Below, one piece after another: positions 1 through 7,819 of a stretch of 37,016 nt of DNA. The stretch's first letter is position 1; every line of letters starts with the position of its first letter. The DNA is taken from the NCBI GenBank assembly GCA_003989085.1, contig RXIV01000018.1:1-37016 (forward strand). The letters run 5' to 3'. The notes beneath the pieces were generated by a model. The model saw only the letters and a program-made list of their open reading frames with translations. It searched no databases and was not told where the DNA came from. A program made the position numbers and the translations under genes. This stretch comes from Candidatus Competibacteraceae bacterium (GTDB taxonomy: Bacteria; Pseudomonadota; Gammaproteobacteria; Competibacterales; Competibacteraceae).

Positions 1-227
1 AAGTGGCAATGGCGCATTTTTAAGCAGGGGGAACGGAGTGGCAAGATCGGCGTTAGCGCAAGCATCCGGCGCGGATCGCGTTGGAGTTATCCACTGATTT
101 TGTGGATAAACAGGGCTGGCGGGGGAGCAGCGGCGTATGCACGATTTGACGGCAAATAGTCGACGAAGGCTGCTGAACAGCCAGAACCGCCTGCTGCTGA
201 GGGGCGATGCGGCGCTAGCCACGGAGG
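1..227. other. Gene-poor left edge with paired DnaA-box-like sequences
   Basis: No convincing gene is visible. Two 9-mers resembling the DnaA box face each other: TTATCCACT at 88-96 and TGTGGATAA at 101-109, the second being a perfect consensus TTATCCACA on the minus strand. Together they form an 8-bp-arm inverted repeat. Such pairs also arise by chance, and no replication gene is visible nearby. Confidence 0.3.
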
Positions 228-707
228 TCAGGAACGGTCTCGATAGCATTCTTCAGGGGGATCGAAATCATCCGAGGAGATCTCCGGGTCGTCATGTTTC
301 GTCTTCCACCACTCGACATAATGTCGGTTGGTGCAAAATCCGATTTCTGTCCCTTCATCCGTTACAGTGATTCCCTGATCCGTTTGGCGTCCACAAATCC
401 GGCAAACGCAAGAGATTGACACACAAGGCTCGGTTTTGTCGTGCCAAGGGATGCGGACATAGCCTTCGTAGAGTCCGCTGGCATAAATCCAGCCGATGGG
501 TTCTTCCGCTTTACCCGGTTCCGGGGGCCACGGACTGAAGTAGTTATCGCAGTAGGTCCAAAACGGCTTGGTGATTTTCACATCGCGCAAGGTGCAGAAT
601 GACGAAGCCCAAAAGCGGTCATCATGGTTTCCGGTAGGCTCGCCAAGTTCCTGTACCGCCCGGTTGAAGCGGCAATTTCCACAACAATCCGATCCGCCGT
701 TAGGCAT
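228..707 (-). CDS. Hypothetical Cys-rich protein (159 aa)
   Basis: I do not recognise the family. The N-terminus carries a CCxxC cluster (Cys8, 9, 12). A second cluster lies near residues 95-105 (CVSISCVCRIC), and Cys125 follows, so a metal-binding or zinc-ribbon-like fold is plausible but not shown. The protein is rich in Trp and acidic residues and has no signal peptide or membrane segment. The start is supported by an AGAGGA ribosome-binding site 7 nt before the ATG. It is transcribed divergently from the phosphatase gene beginning at 765, with a short shared upstream region. Function unknown. Confidence 0.7.
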   Translation of the reverse strand: MPNGGSDCCGNCRFNRAVQELGEPTGNHDDRFWASSFCTLRDVKITKPFWTYCDNYFSPWPPEPGKAEEPIGWIYASGLYEGYVRIPWHDKTEPCVSISCVCRICGRQTDQGITVTDEGTEIGFCTNRHYVEWWKTKHDDPEISSDDFDPPEECYRDRS

Positions 708-764
708 GGTGAATTCCTCTGGTTTTCAGAGTAACAAAGTGTTTCTGTTATGGGAGGACGGCCC

Positions 765-1382
765 GTGTCTAACGGGCGATTGAACTGGAATGTGATTCGG
801 CCTGATCTGATCGTCGGGAGTGGTCCGCGTGAGGTAGCCGATCTGAAGGTTATCCAGCAGACCACCGGCGCTACCGCCCTGCTGTCGCTGCAACATGATG
901 AGTGTCTGGAGAAACAGGACATTGATTATCCGCGCCATGTTCGCCACGGCCACCACCTCGGATTAACCCTGGTGCGGGTTCCCCTGCGGGATTTCGATGT
1001 TGACGATCAGCGGCGGGGTCTGCCCAATGCCGTCCGGGCGTTGCATCAGTTATTGCAGCAGGGCTGCCGGGTCTATGTGCATTGTACCGCCGGACTCAAT
1101 CGCGCCCCGCTGGTCGTATCGGCTTATCTGCTGCTGGTCGAGGGCCTGAGTCAGGACGCAATACTCGAACTGTGGCAACGCACCCGTCCGAATGTTTTCC
1201 CGGCTTGGGCGGCGATTCACGGGTGCTGTGCCGATTTAACCGCGCAGTACGCTGACCGTATCCGCCAGCGGGTGACCGAACTGGGCGGGGGTAGCGCACC
1301 CCTGATCGATGCCGACGTTTGGCGGCAGGCGGAACAGGCCATCTGGCGGGAAGCGCTGACTACTCAACCGGATGGCGCTTGA
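765..1382 (+). CDS. Dual-specificity-type protein phosphatase
   Basis: A cysteine-dependent phosphatase of the protein-tyrosine/dual-specificity superfamily, about 205 aa, probably cytoplasmic. The signature HCTAGLNRAP near residues 106-115 matches HCxxGxxR(S/T/A), with Cys107 as nucleophile and Arg113 as phosphate-binding residue. An upstream Asp-rich loop (RDFDVDDQ, about residues 76-82) could supply the general acid. I chose the GTG at 765 because GGGAGG lies about 7 nt upstream. An in-frame ATG at 750 would place that ribosome-binding site inside the gene. Family membership is clear. The substrate (phosphoprotein, nucleotide or carbohydrate) cannot be told from sequence. It stands alone, divergent from the Cys-rich gene and convergent with the interrupted 101-aa gene. 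Confidence 0.85.
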   Translation: MSNGRLNWNVIRPDLIVGSGPREVADLKVIQQTTGATALLSLQHDECLEKQDIDYPRHVRHGHHLGLTLVRVPLRDFDVDDQRRGLPNAVRALHQLLQQGCRVYVHCTAGLNRAPLVVSAYLLLVEGLSQDAILELWQRTRPNVFPAWAAIHGCCADLTAQYADRIRQRVTELGGGSAPLIDADVWRQAEQAIWREALTTQPDGA

Positions 1383-1417
1383 GTGGGAAGTCAGGCCCCG
1401 CACCGCCGCGCTGAATC

Positions 1418-1609
1418 TCATAGCCGCAGCCGCAAGCGGGTTTCCACCCGTTGCCGATACTCAGCCCACTCGCCCGGCGTCAGGCCCGCCGCCATGCCCA
1501 ACCGGCGCAGGTTGGCCAGCACATCAGCAACCTCGCCCAGGAAGTTCGGCAGCCACTGCCCATCGCTGATCGCCAGCATCACGTCCTCGACCACATCAAT
1601 GTCCAGGAT
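1418..1609 (-). pseudogene. 3' part of a 101-aa hypothetical gene interrupted by the transposon
   Basis: This is the C-terminal 62-63 codons of a small gene, reading ILDIDVVEDVMLAI and ending RLRLRL before TGA at 1418-1420. It begins abruptly at the left end of the mobile element. The 5' part lies at 9,267-9,385 on the same strand. Removing 1,610-9,266 plus one AGGAT copy joins the halves in frame (QPVI then LDIDVV) to give a continuous 101-aa protein. Product family unknown. It would have been the last gene of the TerD/GNAT/racemase/NADAR series. Confidence 0.85.
1605..1609. repeat. Target-site duplication, left copy (AGGAT)
   Basis: AGGAT directly abuts the left inverted repeat, and the identical pentamer at 9,267-9,271 abuts the right one. 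A 5-bp duplication is the rule for Tn3-family transposition. Confidence 0.85.
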
Positions 1610-1710
1610 GGCGTCAGCTCACGAAACGGAAAAAATCGCACGCTAAGCCGATAGCCTGTTTATGTGGCAGTGCCTGGAGGTTAGCAGCCGACCTGCGAAT
1701 TATGAAAAAA
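1610..1710. repeat. Left terminal inverted repeat (101 bp)
   Basis: The 38-bp Tn3-type end (1,610-1,647) plus a 63-bp subterminal stretch (1,648-1,710) is the reverse complement of 9,166-9,266 with two mismatches, both in the 38-bp core. The near-identity suggests a recent common origin of the two ends. Confidence 0.9.
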
Positions 1711-1738
1711 CGTTGCACAAATGACCGTTTGTGCAACG
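1711..1738. other. Perfect hairpin inside the TIME
   Basis: CGTTGCACAAA and TTTGTGCAACG form 11-bp perfect arms around a 6-nt loop. It sits just inside the 101-bp terminal repeat. It could be a remnant of an ancestral resolution or regulatory site; its role is unknown. Confidence 0.6.
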
Positions 1739-1857
1739 GACAGCAACGTGTCGCAGCATAAGGGTTTTGCAGTTGCATAAACCGGTTGCGATGAAGTTTG
1801 GAATGGCAACAGGTTTGTGCTGACCCCTGTAGCAGACCTGAACGATGCGCGGCGAGG

Positions 1858-1895
1858 CTTAGCGTGCGATTTTTTCCGTTTCGTGAGCTGACCCC
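1858..1895. repeat. Internal third copy of the 38-bp Tn3-type inverted repeat
   Basis: It reads CTTAGCGTGCGA to GAGCTGACCCC, in the same orientation as the right end at 9,229-9,266. Its complement begins with the canonical GGGG. It closes the 286-bp TIME-like unit. Confidence 0.85.
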
Positions 1896-1953
1896 TAAGT
1901 GGCCTTGTAAAAAAGCTCGCGGAAGTTAAATGAAAGAGCGATAAGCAGCGTAG

Positions 1954-2334
1954 CTCCAACAGACAGAGCACTTCGTTACCCAACAGAGCAGAGACTTTAT
2001 GATGGAAAATTATACTATGAGTATTGATAGTGGAAATATCAGGTATTGGCTCGACATCAGTGACCAACCCGTTGCCCTTTTGTTGTACGACGAAAATGCA
2101 CATCTAAGGATATCTTCTATGTGTCAGTTTGGCCGATATCAATTTGGCAACGTCGGGGGCGTGTGTGTTTTTGCGTCGCCGCTTTTGTACTCTGACCCGG
2201 AGGTTCATCAGGTTAAAAATTGGGGCAAAGAAATACAACGGCTTGTCGAACTCCAGGGTGATCGACATGCGTTCATTGGAAGTCTGGAGGATTCAGTTAG
2301 ATTGGGTGAAAATCCGATATACAACGATATATAG
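1954..2334 (+). pseudogene. Decayed gene fragment, possibly DUF4365-like
   Basis: The frame is open from after a TAG at 1951-1953 to TAG at 2332-2334. The part from the ATG at 1,999 reads like the C-terminal half of a larger protein. IRYWLDISDQPVALLLYDEN resembles the YWL-PV-LVLYD pattern of DUF4365-type proteins (tentative). The other +1 frame (ending TAG at about 2405-2407) carries a plausible continuation (STANYDLYTAMAKKL), suggesting a frameshift near the end. The N-terminus appears lost at the TIME boundary. Base composition is lower in GC than the neighbours. The attC-like site lies about 260 bp downstream in the orientation expected for an integron cassette. Confidence 0.35.
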
Positions 2335-2443
2335 TACCGCTAATTATGATCTATACACAGCTATGGCTAAAAAGCTGCGCTCCGTTTTTGGGTCTACTAC
2401 ACCGTAGAACATTAGACTTTTCGGCACGGCCCGTCCCATGTCA

Positions 2444-2555
2444 CCGCGCGAAACGGCTCCATTTCGCGCGGTTGTCCTCGACGGAATTCAAGATTTCACG
2501 ACTTGGGCGCCAATCTTGAATTTCGTGGGATGAATGACAAGAGACAAGTGGTTTT
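2444..2555. other. Non-coding stretch with two inverted repeats
   Basis: Two inverted repeats occur between the decayed gene and the attC-like site. CCGCGCGAAA pairs with TTTCGCGCGG (about 2,445-2,472). ATTCAAGATT pairs with AATCTTGAAT (about 2,488-2,523). No gene is supported here. Confidence 0.5.
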
Positions 2556-2594
2556 TAGGAGAATCTGGACGCGAGCTTTGGCGGATTTTTTCAA

Positions 2595-2679
2595 GGATAA
2601 CGACAAGCATCAGCCGACGCAAAAAACACCGCTCGTTCCTCGCTCTGCTTTTTGCGTCGGCTGTATGCGCTTGTTAGGC
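2595..2679 (+). repeat. Integron attC-like recombination site
   Basis: The 85-bp imperfect palindrome ends in a canonical core GTTAGGC (2,673-2,679, fits GTTRRRY) and begins with the degenerate GGATAAC. Arms such as CAGCCGACGCAAAAA and TTTTTGCGTCGGCTG are perfect. The outer arms (ACAAGCAT versus ATGCGCTTGT) differ by unpaired bases, as attC sites do. The first core is non-canonical, and the palindrome could instead be a generic repeat or a terminator for the minus-strand gene stopping at 2,674. Confidence 0.45.
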
Positions 2680-3048
2680 CGTTTCATTGACTAGCCTGAT
2701 CCTTTGATTCTTTGCCTTGTACTTATCGATGTGCCCACGTTTCCCAAGAGAGTCAACGCTCCGCATGACTCTCCTTTCAAATTCCAATCGGGGTTTCCCG
2801 CGAGTTATAACACCAACTTCTTTTAGGACGTGCGAGGTCACGGAATGCAATGTACATGATTGATTCGGGCACTTCGATAAAGCAGAAAGGACAGCAGCCT
2901 GGATTTCCACGGCCGTAATTTCTTCCGCTCGGCGGCCTGATGGACTGAAGTCAGTTTCCGAATCGGCGGATAAGCAATCTTCATCGTCACTAACGCTATC
3001 ATCTTCGGCAGTATCGTCGTCGAACTCGTTGACGTTGTCTTCCTCCAA
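2674..3048 (-). CDS. Acidic protein with winged-helix-like C-terminus; detached tail of the helicase
   Basis: About 124 aa: a strongly acidic N-terminal half (DDDTAEDD, DDEDC) and a C-terminal part (about residues 42-120) patterned like a winged helix. It lies in the same reading frame as the upstream helicase, separated only by that gene's TAA and nine sense codons (FGNTLAENS). The start would be a TTG without a clear ribosome-binding site. The likeliest reading is that it was the C-terminal domain of the helicase, cut off by a stop codon. Helicases of this kind often carry a small C-terminal helical domain. Independent translation by reinitiation is possible. Its stop codon lies in the core of the attC-like site. 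Confidence 0.55.
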   Translation of the reverse strand: MEEDNVNEFDDDTAEDDSVSDDEDCLSADSETDFSPSGRRAEEITAVEIQAAVLSALSKCPNQSCTLHSVTSHVLKEVGVITRGKPRLEFERRVMRSVDSLGKRGHIDKYKAKNQRIRLVNETA

Positions 3049-3075
3049 ACTGTTTTCGGCAAGCGTATTTCCAAA

Positions 3076-6000
3076 TTATGAACCTGCAAAAATGCCTCGT
3101 TCCTCCAGAATTTGCCAGAGTCCGGCAAGTGCTTTCTCCTTGTTGGAATAGAATGCCGCCTCCCTGACTCGAAAGAATTCCCAGCCGCAACGCTCCAATT
3201 GGCGCTGGCGTTCCATATCGTCTTCATAACGATCAGCGCCGTGCCAATGGTCACCGTCGCATTCGACCGCCAGCCGCGCCTGTCCGCCCTCAACCACGAG
3301 GTCAATTCGTTTGCCTGCGACTTCATGCTGAGGAAGCACCGTGAAATCCTTGCGAAGGAGTTCCAAGGCAACATCTACCTCGAACCAGCTTTCAAAGGGC
3401 GTGGGAGGACGCACAACGCGCCGATTGTCTTGGGCCGCCCGCCGCTCCAGTTCATCCCTTTCGATTCCGGCAATTTGTTGTGGTCTCGTGTTTTCAAAGA
3501 AATCAACCAACTGTTTTCTAAGACACGAGCCGCTGAGATCATCACTGGTTACGGAATGGAAAAGAACCATCATGTCGCGGGCGCGGCTGGCAGCGACATT
3601 GAAACGGCGTTCGTCCGCCGCCTTTGTGAGGGGACCGATTCTTTCGTTACGGGCGGCGACAAGGGATAAAAACATAATGTCCCGCTCGTCTCCTTGGAAA
3701 CTATACGGATTCCCGCAGACTATTCGGCGGCGTTCTATCTCCTCGGCCCCCAAACGTTCGAGCAATTGATTCTCGATCAAAGCCGCTTGCGCGTCACCCT
3801 GGAGTACCACAACACCCATTGTTTTGTCGTCATACCGGCTATTGCCGCATATCTTCACGATTCGTTCGACAACGGCTTCTGCTTCCGGTCGGTTTATCAC
3901 CCGATTGTTTGAACCTTCACGATAGCCACCGCTCACAAAGACATGCTCCAATGGCGGCAACCGGTTCGGACCGTATTGCCTCAAGGGAATCAACGGCGTA
4001 TCCGAATAACAAAGATCGTTACTGAAACGGATGATCTCCGGCATGCAACGGAAATGCTCCCGCAAAACTATGTGGCCTAAACTGTATCTTAATTCAGCAT
4101 GATCAAAAAGACTTCGGTTAATATTGAAGGCAGCTTTGTGCTCGAAGTCGTAAAGATATTGACTAATCAGTTGAGTCACAGCATTCAACTGTACACCTTC
4201 TGCCTCAGGACTTATTTGTTTATCATCCCCAACGACTAGGATTTTTTTGGCCATATAAAACAATGGCAGAGCTTCGAAGCCACATTGTGATGCCTCGTCA
4301 ACAATGATGACGTCAAACATGCCCGGCTGTGGCTCCACAGTGTCCCAAACTCGATGCAGTGGCATGACCCACGCCGGAATTGCTTCACGACAATTATTCA
4401 GATTCTTCTGAGCTTCACGGCGATGGAAAAAATCTTGTTTTCCCGTGCCTGACTTGGTGATCTTGCTTACGTTCTTTTGCCATGCCTTCATATTCCGGCG
4501 ATGGTCTTCCTTGAGCCGAGAGAAACAGAACGACCAGGCGTGAAGCGAAGCGAGCTTCGCAATTATGTTGCTTATCTCATCCTCGATTTGTTTTGCGCGC
4601 TTGGCGAGCGCCGGAACATCTTCCTGCCGGATGTATTCCTCGATCCAGTACCGCGCCTGCCCCCAGTGCCAGGCGTCGCCAATGCGCTGGATTCGCTCCT
4701 CCCAATATGGCTCGTCGTAAGTTTGTTGCAAGGAGTTCGTGAACTGCGGAAGCAGACGACGCAGTTTCGAAAGATATTCGTCCACCTCCTGAAGTCGTCG
4801 GCGCTGTTTTTCCAAATCTTGCACAATATTTGTGCAGCACAAGAACTTATCCATGTCGCGGCTACGAATGGCGCTCAGCAAATCATTTGACACCTGATGT
4901 ACACCATCCTGAGCGACCATGCGAGAAATCGGGTCCTCAATGCTTCGGATTGCATCGGTGGCAAGCCGCTTGCGACTACGAGCTACTGCGAGGCGGCAAG
5001 AAGAGACAACCATTTCAATCTGAGATTCGTCGGACCATACAGGCTCGCCCATGCCTGGGCATTGGTTCATCGCTTCCCTGCATTTGCCAATAAGTTCTTC
5101 GAGCGCCAATGCCTTTTTGAGCAAATCGCGCAACGACTTTAGATCGGTCAGTTGGCGAGCGTACGGTCCTTCAACCTTATTGCTACGCCCTTTCCAGAAA
5201 CCCCATGCCTTTTCGCATTCAATGCGAACGAGCAGCGTATTGGTAAGTTTTGACAAATGCTCTACGGTATAACATGGGTGTCCGCCAATCTTCACGGCCT
5301 TGATAACATATAACCGCTCCTTCACCAGTTTAGGCCGAAATGCCCACCAGCCCAATTTCCCGCCATTCTCCATGTGCTCTTTCAGTTTCCGAGCGTCTTC
5401 ATACAACGATCTGATATCGGTACTGTCCGGGAATTCAACTTGGGTCTCGTCGGCGGTTGCAACGAGATCATTAATTAACGCGATAACATCGCGCGTAACA
5501 CGTAGAAGTTCATGCCACAGGGGCGAGTTGCCGCTCAAAACATCGCATAAGGCTTCATTCATCCATGGATGTGGTGTTGCGAAAAGTCCTCTGCGAGTGT
5601 CCCGAAACGTTGAGAAAGCGTTGCGGATCGCCTCGATGATCGCAAGATTGTTCGTTAGCAACAGACCGGAAAGCCTTTCATCGGTCCCGTGCGCCGCACT
5701 TTGCTCTTCTTTGATTGCGCTTGCCTCATTTTTCGCGAGATAGGCAAAGCGCTCAGGTATGGAAAACTCTTTAGGCCAAGTGAGGCCCAACTCACGACGC
5801 TTTTCTGGCGTGAATTGGCTCAAAGCAGCACGAATGATTCGCAAATCGCTTGCGGATATCTGACAAGTCTTATCCAAAGGCACCGAATCTGTGAACCATT
5901 TGTAGTCGGTTCGATCCCGGTTCACAGCTTCAGCGATTCGGGCCGCCGTCCCACGATAAGTTCCTTCTGCGATAGACTGCGTATGTGTTTCAGACTCCCG

Positions 6001-7548
6001 GATGTCGCGGAGCCGCCGGTTGACCCTGGCCTTCTCCTCGCGGAGTTTACGCAAGCGTTCTTCAAGTTCCATGCGCTCACGGTTGGCGCGATCTTCGTTC
6101 CACTCCTCATTCTTGCGGAGAATGCCGCCAACACTGGATTCGAGAGATCGTCGTTCCTCAAGTCCGCTGCCAAGCAGATTAATGCAGAGGGGGCGCAACT
6201 CATCAGACACAAGTCTGTCGAGAACCTGAAGCGCGCGCGGCGTTTTTGCCGTGATGAGCGTTCGCTGTCCCGTGGCGAGCAGATGGCAAACCAAATTGGC
6301 GATGGTATGTGATTTTCCGGTTCCGGGCGGCCCTTGTACAAGCACGCCGTTTGCTGCTCGGATTTTGTCCACGATGCGGCGTTGTTCATCGTTCGATGGT
6401 TTGGGAAAAAAGACCTCTCCATCGAATGCGGTGTTATCCTTTTCCGGTTCGTCGGTCGGTTCGCAGTCATCCTTCGGACGGATTTCCGCAAGATCCGCGA
6501 ATTCGCTGGGGATGGTTTCGCCGTTTTCTATCTGTTCCTTGATCCGCTTCAAGGTTTCAGTGAGGCCTCTGGCGGACCGCTTTCGAAGGATCAAAGCGGG
6601 AGCATATTCCACGACGGGTTTTGTCGAAGCGCGGATGCCTGTCGCTTCCAGCAGATCATAATAATCGCCTTGCGAGTTGATCGAATGCACCAGAGACTGA
6701 AGCACACCTTCGACGTAGCTTTTTTCCCACGGATCGTCTTCGGCTTTAGTTAGTGATGCCTTCGCGTTTTCCTCCGCCTGTGCCGGTTGTTCTTCAATGC
6801 CCAACATGTCAAGCTCGGGGCGTAGCTTCGCGCCTTCTGCGTGAGGCTGGACGGTGAACTTACCCAAGCGGGCTTCAAATTCAAGGAAGGCGTCAGCGAC
6901 AACCAAATGACGCCGGACACGCTGGTTGGTGGGGGTTTGCCATGTCAGTAGACCCAGTCCAAACACGAGTTCATATTCCTCGCCAAGCCGCAGTTGTTCT
7001 TGATGGATGGCGAAGAGTGCGGAATAGACCTTGTGAACTTTCTCCCACGCATTATGTTCTTGTGCCCACGGCAACCATTTGTCTTCGACATACGGGTCCC
7101 ATGCTCGTTGAACCTCGGGATACTCATCAAGGCGTTCAGTGTGGAGAATGGTCTCAGGCTGGTCCAAACCCTCTCGCCAGTCGGGGTTCTGGATCTGACG
7201 TGTGATTTCCGGAAGAAGTTCTGGTAGGTCGCTCTTGTTTCGGAGCGAAGGAATGCTCACCCAGTTTTTGCACTGAGTGGGAACAGCGGGCAGTTCCGGT
7301 TCCCGCCGGCTCTGTACTTCCAGCCATTCATCCGGTTCGTGTTCCTCATCTCGTCCCCATGCCTGCGTGAAGCAACCTCGCTCATGTGGAACGCTCGAAA
7401 CCCAAAGCACTTTTTCATATTCCGCAATGTCGCGAATCAGCTTTGTGCGTAGAGTCGCAAGCCTTAAGAGATAATCGACAAGGCGAACAACCTTCTGCGC
7501 TTCATGACTATGTGCTTGCTGGGTGTTCAATATGTCGCGAGTCTCCAT
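3076..7548 (-). CDS. SF1 (UPF1-like) helicase with C-terminal Vsr/DUF559-type nuclease
   Basis: A ~1,490-aa protein, a probable single-gene antiphage effector. Walker A GPPGTGKS is at residues 406-413. Walker B/motif II VDEASQ is near 1083-1088, a glutamine-type motif typical of UPF1-like SF1 helicases. HFRCMPE (about 1166), FQGDERD (about 1284) and the arginine-finger motif RRFNVAASRA (about 1312) follow. A long charged insert, partly coiled-coil, separates Walker A from motif II. The last ~110 residues form a Vsr/DUF559-like nuclease: RIDLVVE and AVECDGDHWHG (Glu about 1429) then CGWEFFRVRE. Helicase-Vsr proteins are known in phage defence (Hhe-like in layout), but the exact system cannot be named here. 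I chose the ATG at 7,548. The GTG 13 codons upstream is encoded in a GC-rich hairpin. It is the main cargo of the Tn3-type element. Confidence 0.85.
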   Translation of the reverse strand: METRDILNTQQAHSHEAQKVVRLVDYLLRLATLRTKLIRDIAEYEKVLWVSSVPHERGCFTQAWGRDEEHEPDEWLEVQSRREPELPAVPTQCKNWVSIPSLRNKSDLPELLPEITRQIQNPDWREGLDQPETILHTERLDEYPEVQRAWDPYVEDKWLPWAQEHNAWEKVHKVYSALFAIHQEQLRLGEEYELVFGLGLLTWQTPTNQRVRRHLVVADAFLEFEARLGKFTVQPHAEGAKLRPELDMLGIEEQPAQAEENAKASLTKAEDDPWEKSYVEGVLQSLVHSINSQGDYYDLLEATGIRASTKPVVEYAPALILRKRSARGLTETLKRIKEQIENGETIPSEFADLAEIRPKDDCEPTDEPEKDNTAFDGEVFFPKPSNDEQRRIVDKIRAANGVLVQGPPGTGKSHTIANLVCHLLATGQRTLITAKTPRALQVLDRLVSDELRPLCINLLGSGLEERRSLESSVGGILRKNEEWNEDRANRERMELEERLRKLREEKARVNRRLRDIRESETHTQSIAEGTYRGTAARIAEAVNRDRTDYKWFTDSVPLDKTCQISASDLRIIRAALSQFTPEKRRELGLTWPKEFSIPERFAYLAKNEASAIKEEQSAAHGTDERLSGLLLTNNLAIIEAIRNAFSTFRDTRRGLFATPHPWMNEALCDVLSGNSPLWHELLRVTRDVIALINDLVATADETQVEFPDSTDIRSLYEDARKLKEHMENGGKLGWWAFRPKLVKERLYVIKAVKIGGHPCYTVEHLSKLTNTLLVRIECEKAWGFWKGRSNKVEGPYARQLTDLKSLRDLLKKALALEELIGKCREAMNQCPGMGEPVWSDESQIEMVVSSCRLAVARSRKRLATDAIRSIEDPISRMVAQDGVHQVSNDLLSAIRSRDMDKFLCCTNIVQDLEKQRRRLQEVDEYLSKLRRLLPQFTNSLQQTYDEPYWEERIQRIGDAWHWGQARYWIEEYIRQEDVPALAKRAKQIEDEISNIIAKLASLHAWSFCFSRLKEDHRRNMKAWQKNVSKITKSGTGKQDFFHRREAQKNLNNCREAIPAWVMPLHRVWDTVEPQPGMFDVIIVDEASQCGFEALPLFYMAKKILVVGDDKQISPEAEGVQLNAVTQLISQYLYDFEHKAAFNINRSLFDHAELRYSLGHIVLREHFRCMPEIIRFSNDLCYSDTPLIPLRQYGPNRLPPLEHVFVSGGYREGSNNRVINRPEAEAVVERIVKICGNSRYDDKTMGVVVLQGDAQAALIENQLLERLGAEEIERRRIVCGNPYSFQGDERDIMFLSLVAARNERIGPLTKAADERRFNVAASRARDMMVLFHSVTSDDLSGSCLRKQLVDFFENTRPQQIAGIERDELERRAAQDNRRVVRPPTPFESWFEVDVALELLRKDFTVLPQHEVAGKRIDLVVEGGQARLAVECDGDHWHGADRYEDDMERQRQLERCGWEFFRVREAAFYSNKEKALAGLWQILEERGIFAGS

Positions 7549-7567
7549 GCGTCCGCCGCCCCGTATA

Positions 7568-7584
7568 CGGGCGCTTCGCGCCCG
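7568..7584 (-). promoter_or_regulatory. 5'-leader hairpin upstream of the helicase gene
   Basis: CGGGCGC and GCGCCCG form a 7-bp stem with a GAA-type loop, lying 20-36 nt before the ATG at 7,548. It would form in the leader RNA and argues against translation starting at the upstream GTG. Confidence 0.45.
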
Positions 7585-7595
7585 CACTACAAGTG

Positions 7596-7638
7596 ATTAT
7601 ATGGTTCCGTATAATTCCACTGCTGTGGAGTTATACGG
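7596..7638 (-). promoter_or_regulatory. Promoter with overlapping operator-like palindrome for the helicase
   Basis: A perfect -10 hexamer TATAAT lies on the minus strand at 7,601-7,596, about 50 nt before the helicase ATG. Immediately upstream, 7,607-7,638 is a 32-bp palindrome with 14-bp arms (CCGTATAATTCCAC / GTGGAGTTATACGG, one mismatch) and a 4-nt centre. No good -35 is visible where the palindrome lies. A repressor or activator binding here would control the promoter. No regulator gene is visible in the element. Confidence 0.5.
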
Positions 7639-7819
7639 CAAAGCGCGACTCATCGAACAATTTTAACGGATCGTTTCCATGAAGGATCGCCGCGCATCGG
7701 TTCAATGGACCCACTGTGGCAAAACGTCCCAAGTCGCGTACACTACCTCACGATTTAGCGGCGTCCCGCCTTGTTGCGACCGCCCAAGACTGGACAAAAC
7801 GATGAAGGCCGCGCCCGAT

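Larger units (their letters stand above)
1610..1895. mobile_element. TIME-like miniature element at the left end (286 bp)
   Basis: A 38-bp Tn3-type inverted repeat at 1,610-1,647 pairs with a second copy at 1,858-1,895 in the opposite orientation, giving a complete 286-bp non-coding unit. No gene fits inside. A strong internal hairpin lies at 1,711-1,738. Its right flank (TAAGT) does not match AGGAT, so the latest insertion involved the whole composite rather than this unit alone. Confidence 0.75.

Noticed and set aside
2503..2694. 63-aa plus-strand frame
   Set aside because: It runs through both arms of the attC-like palindrome and lacks a ribosome-binding site or recognisable pattern.
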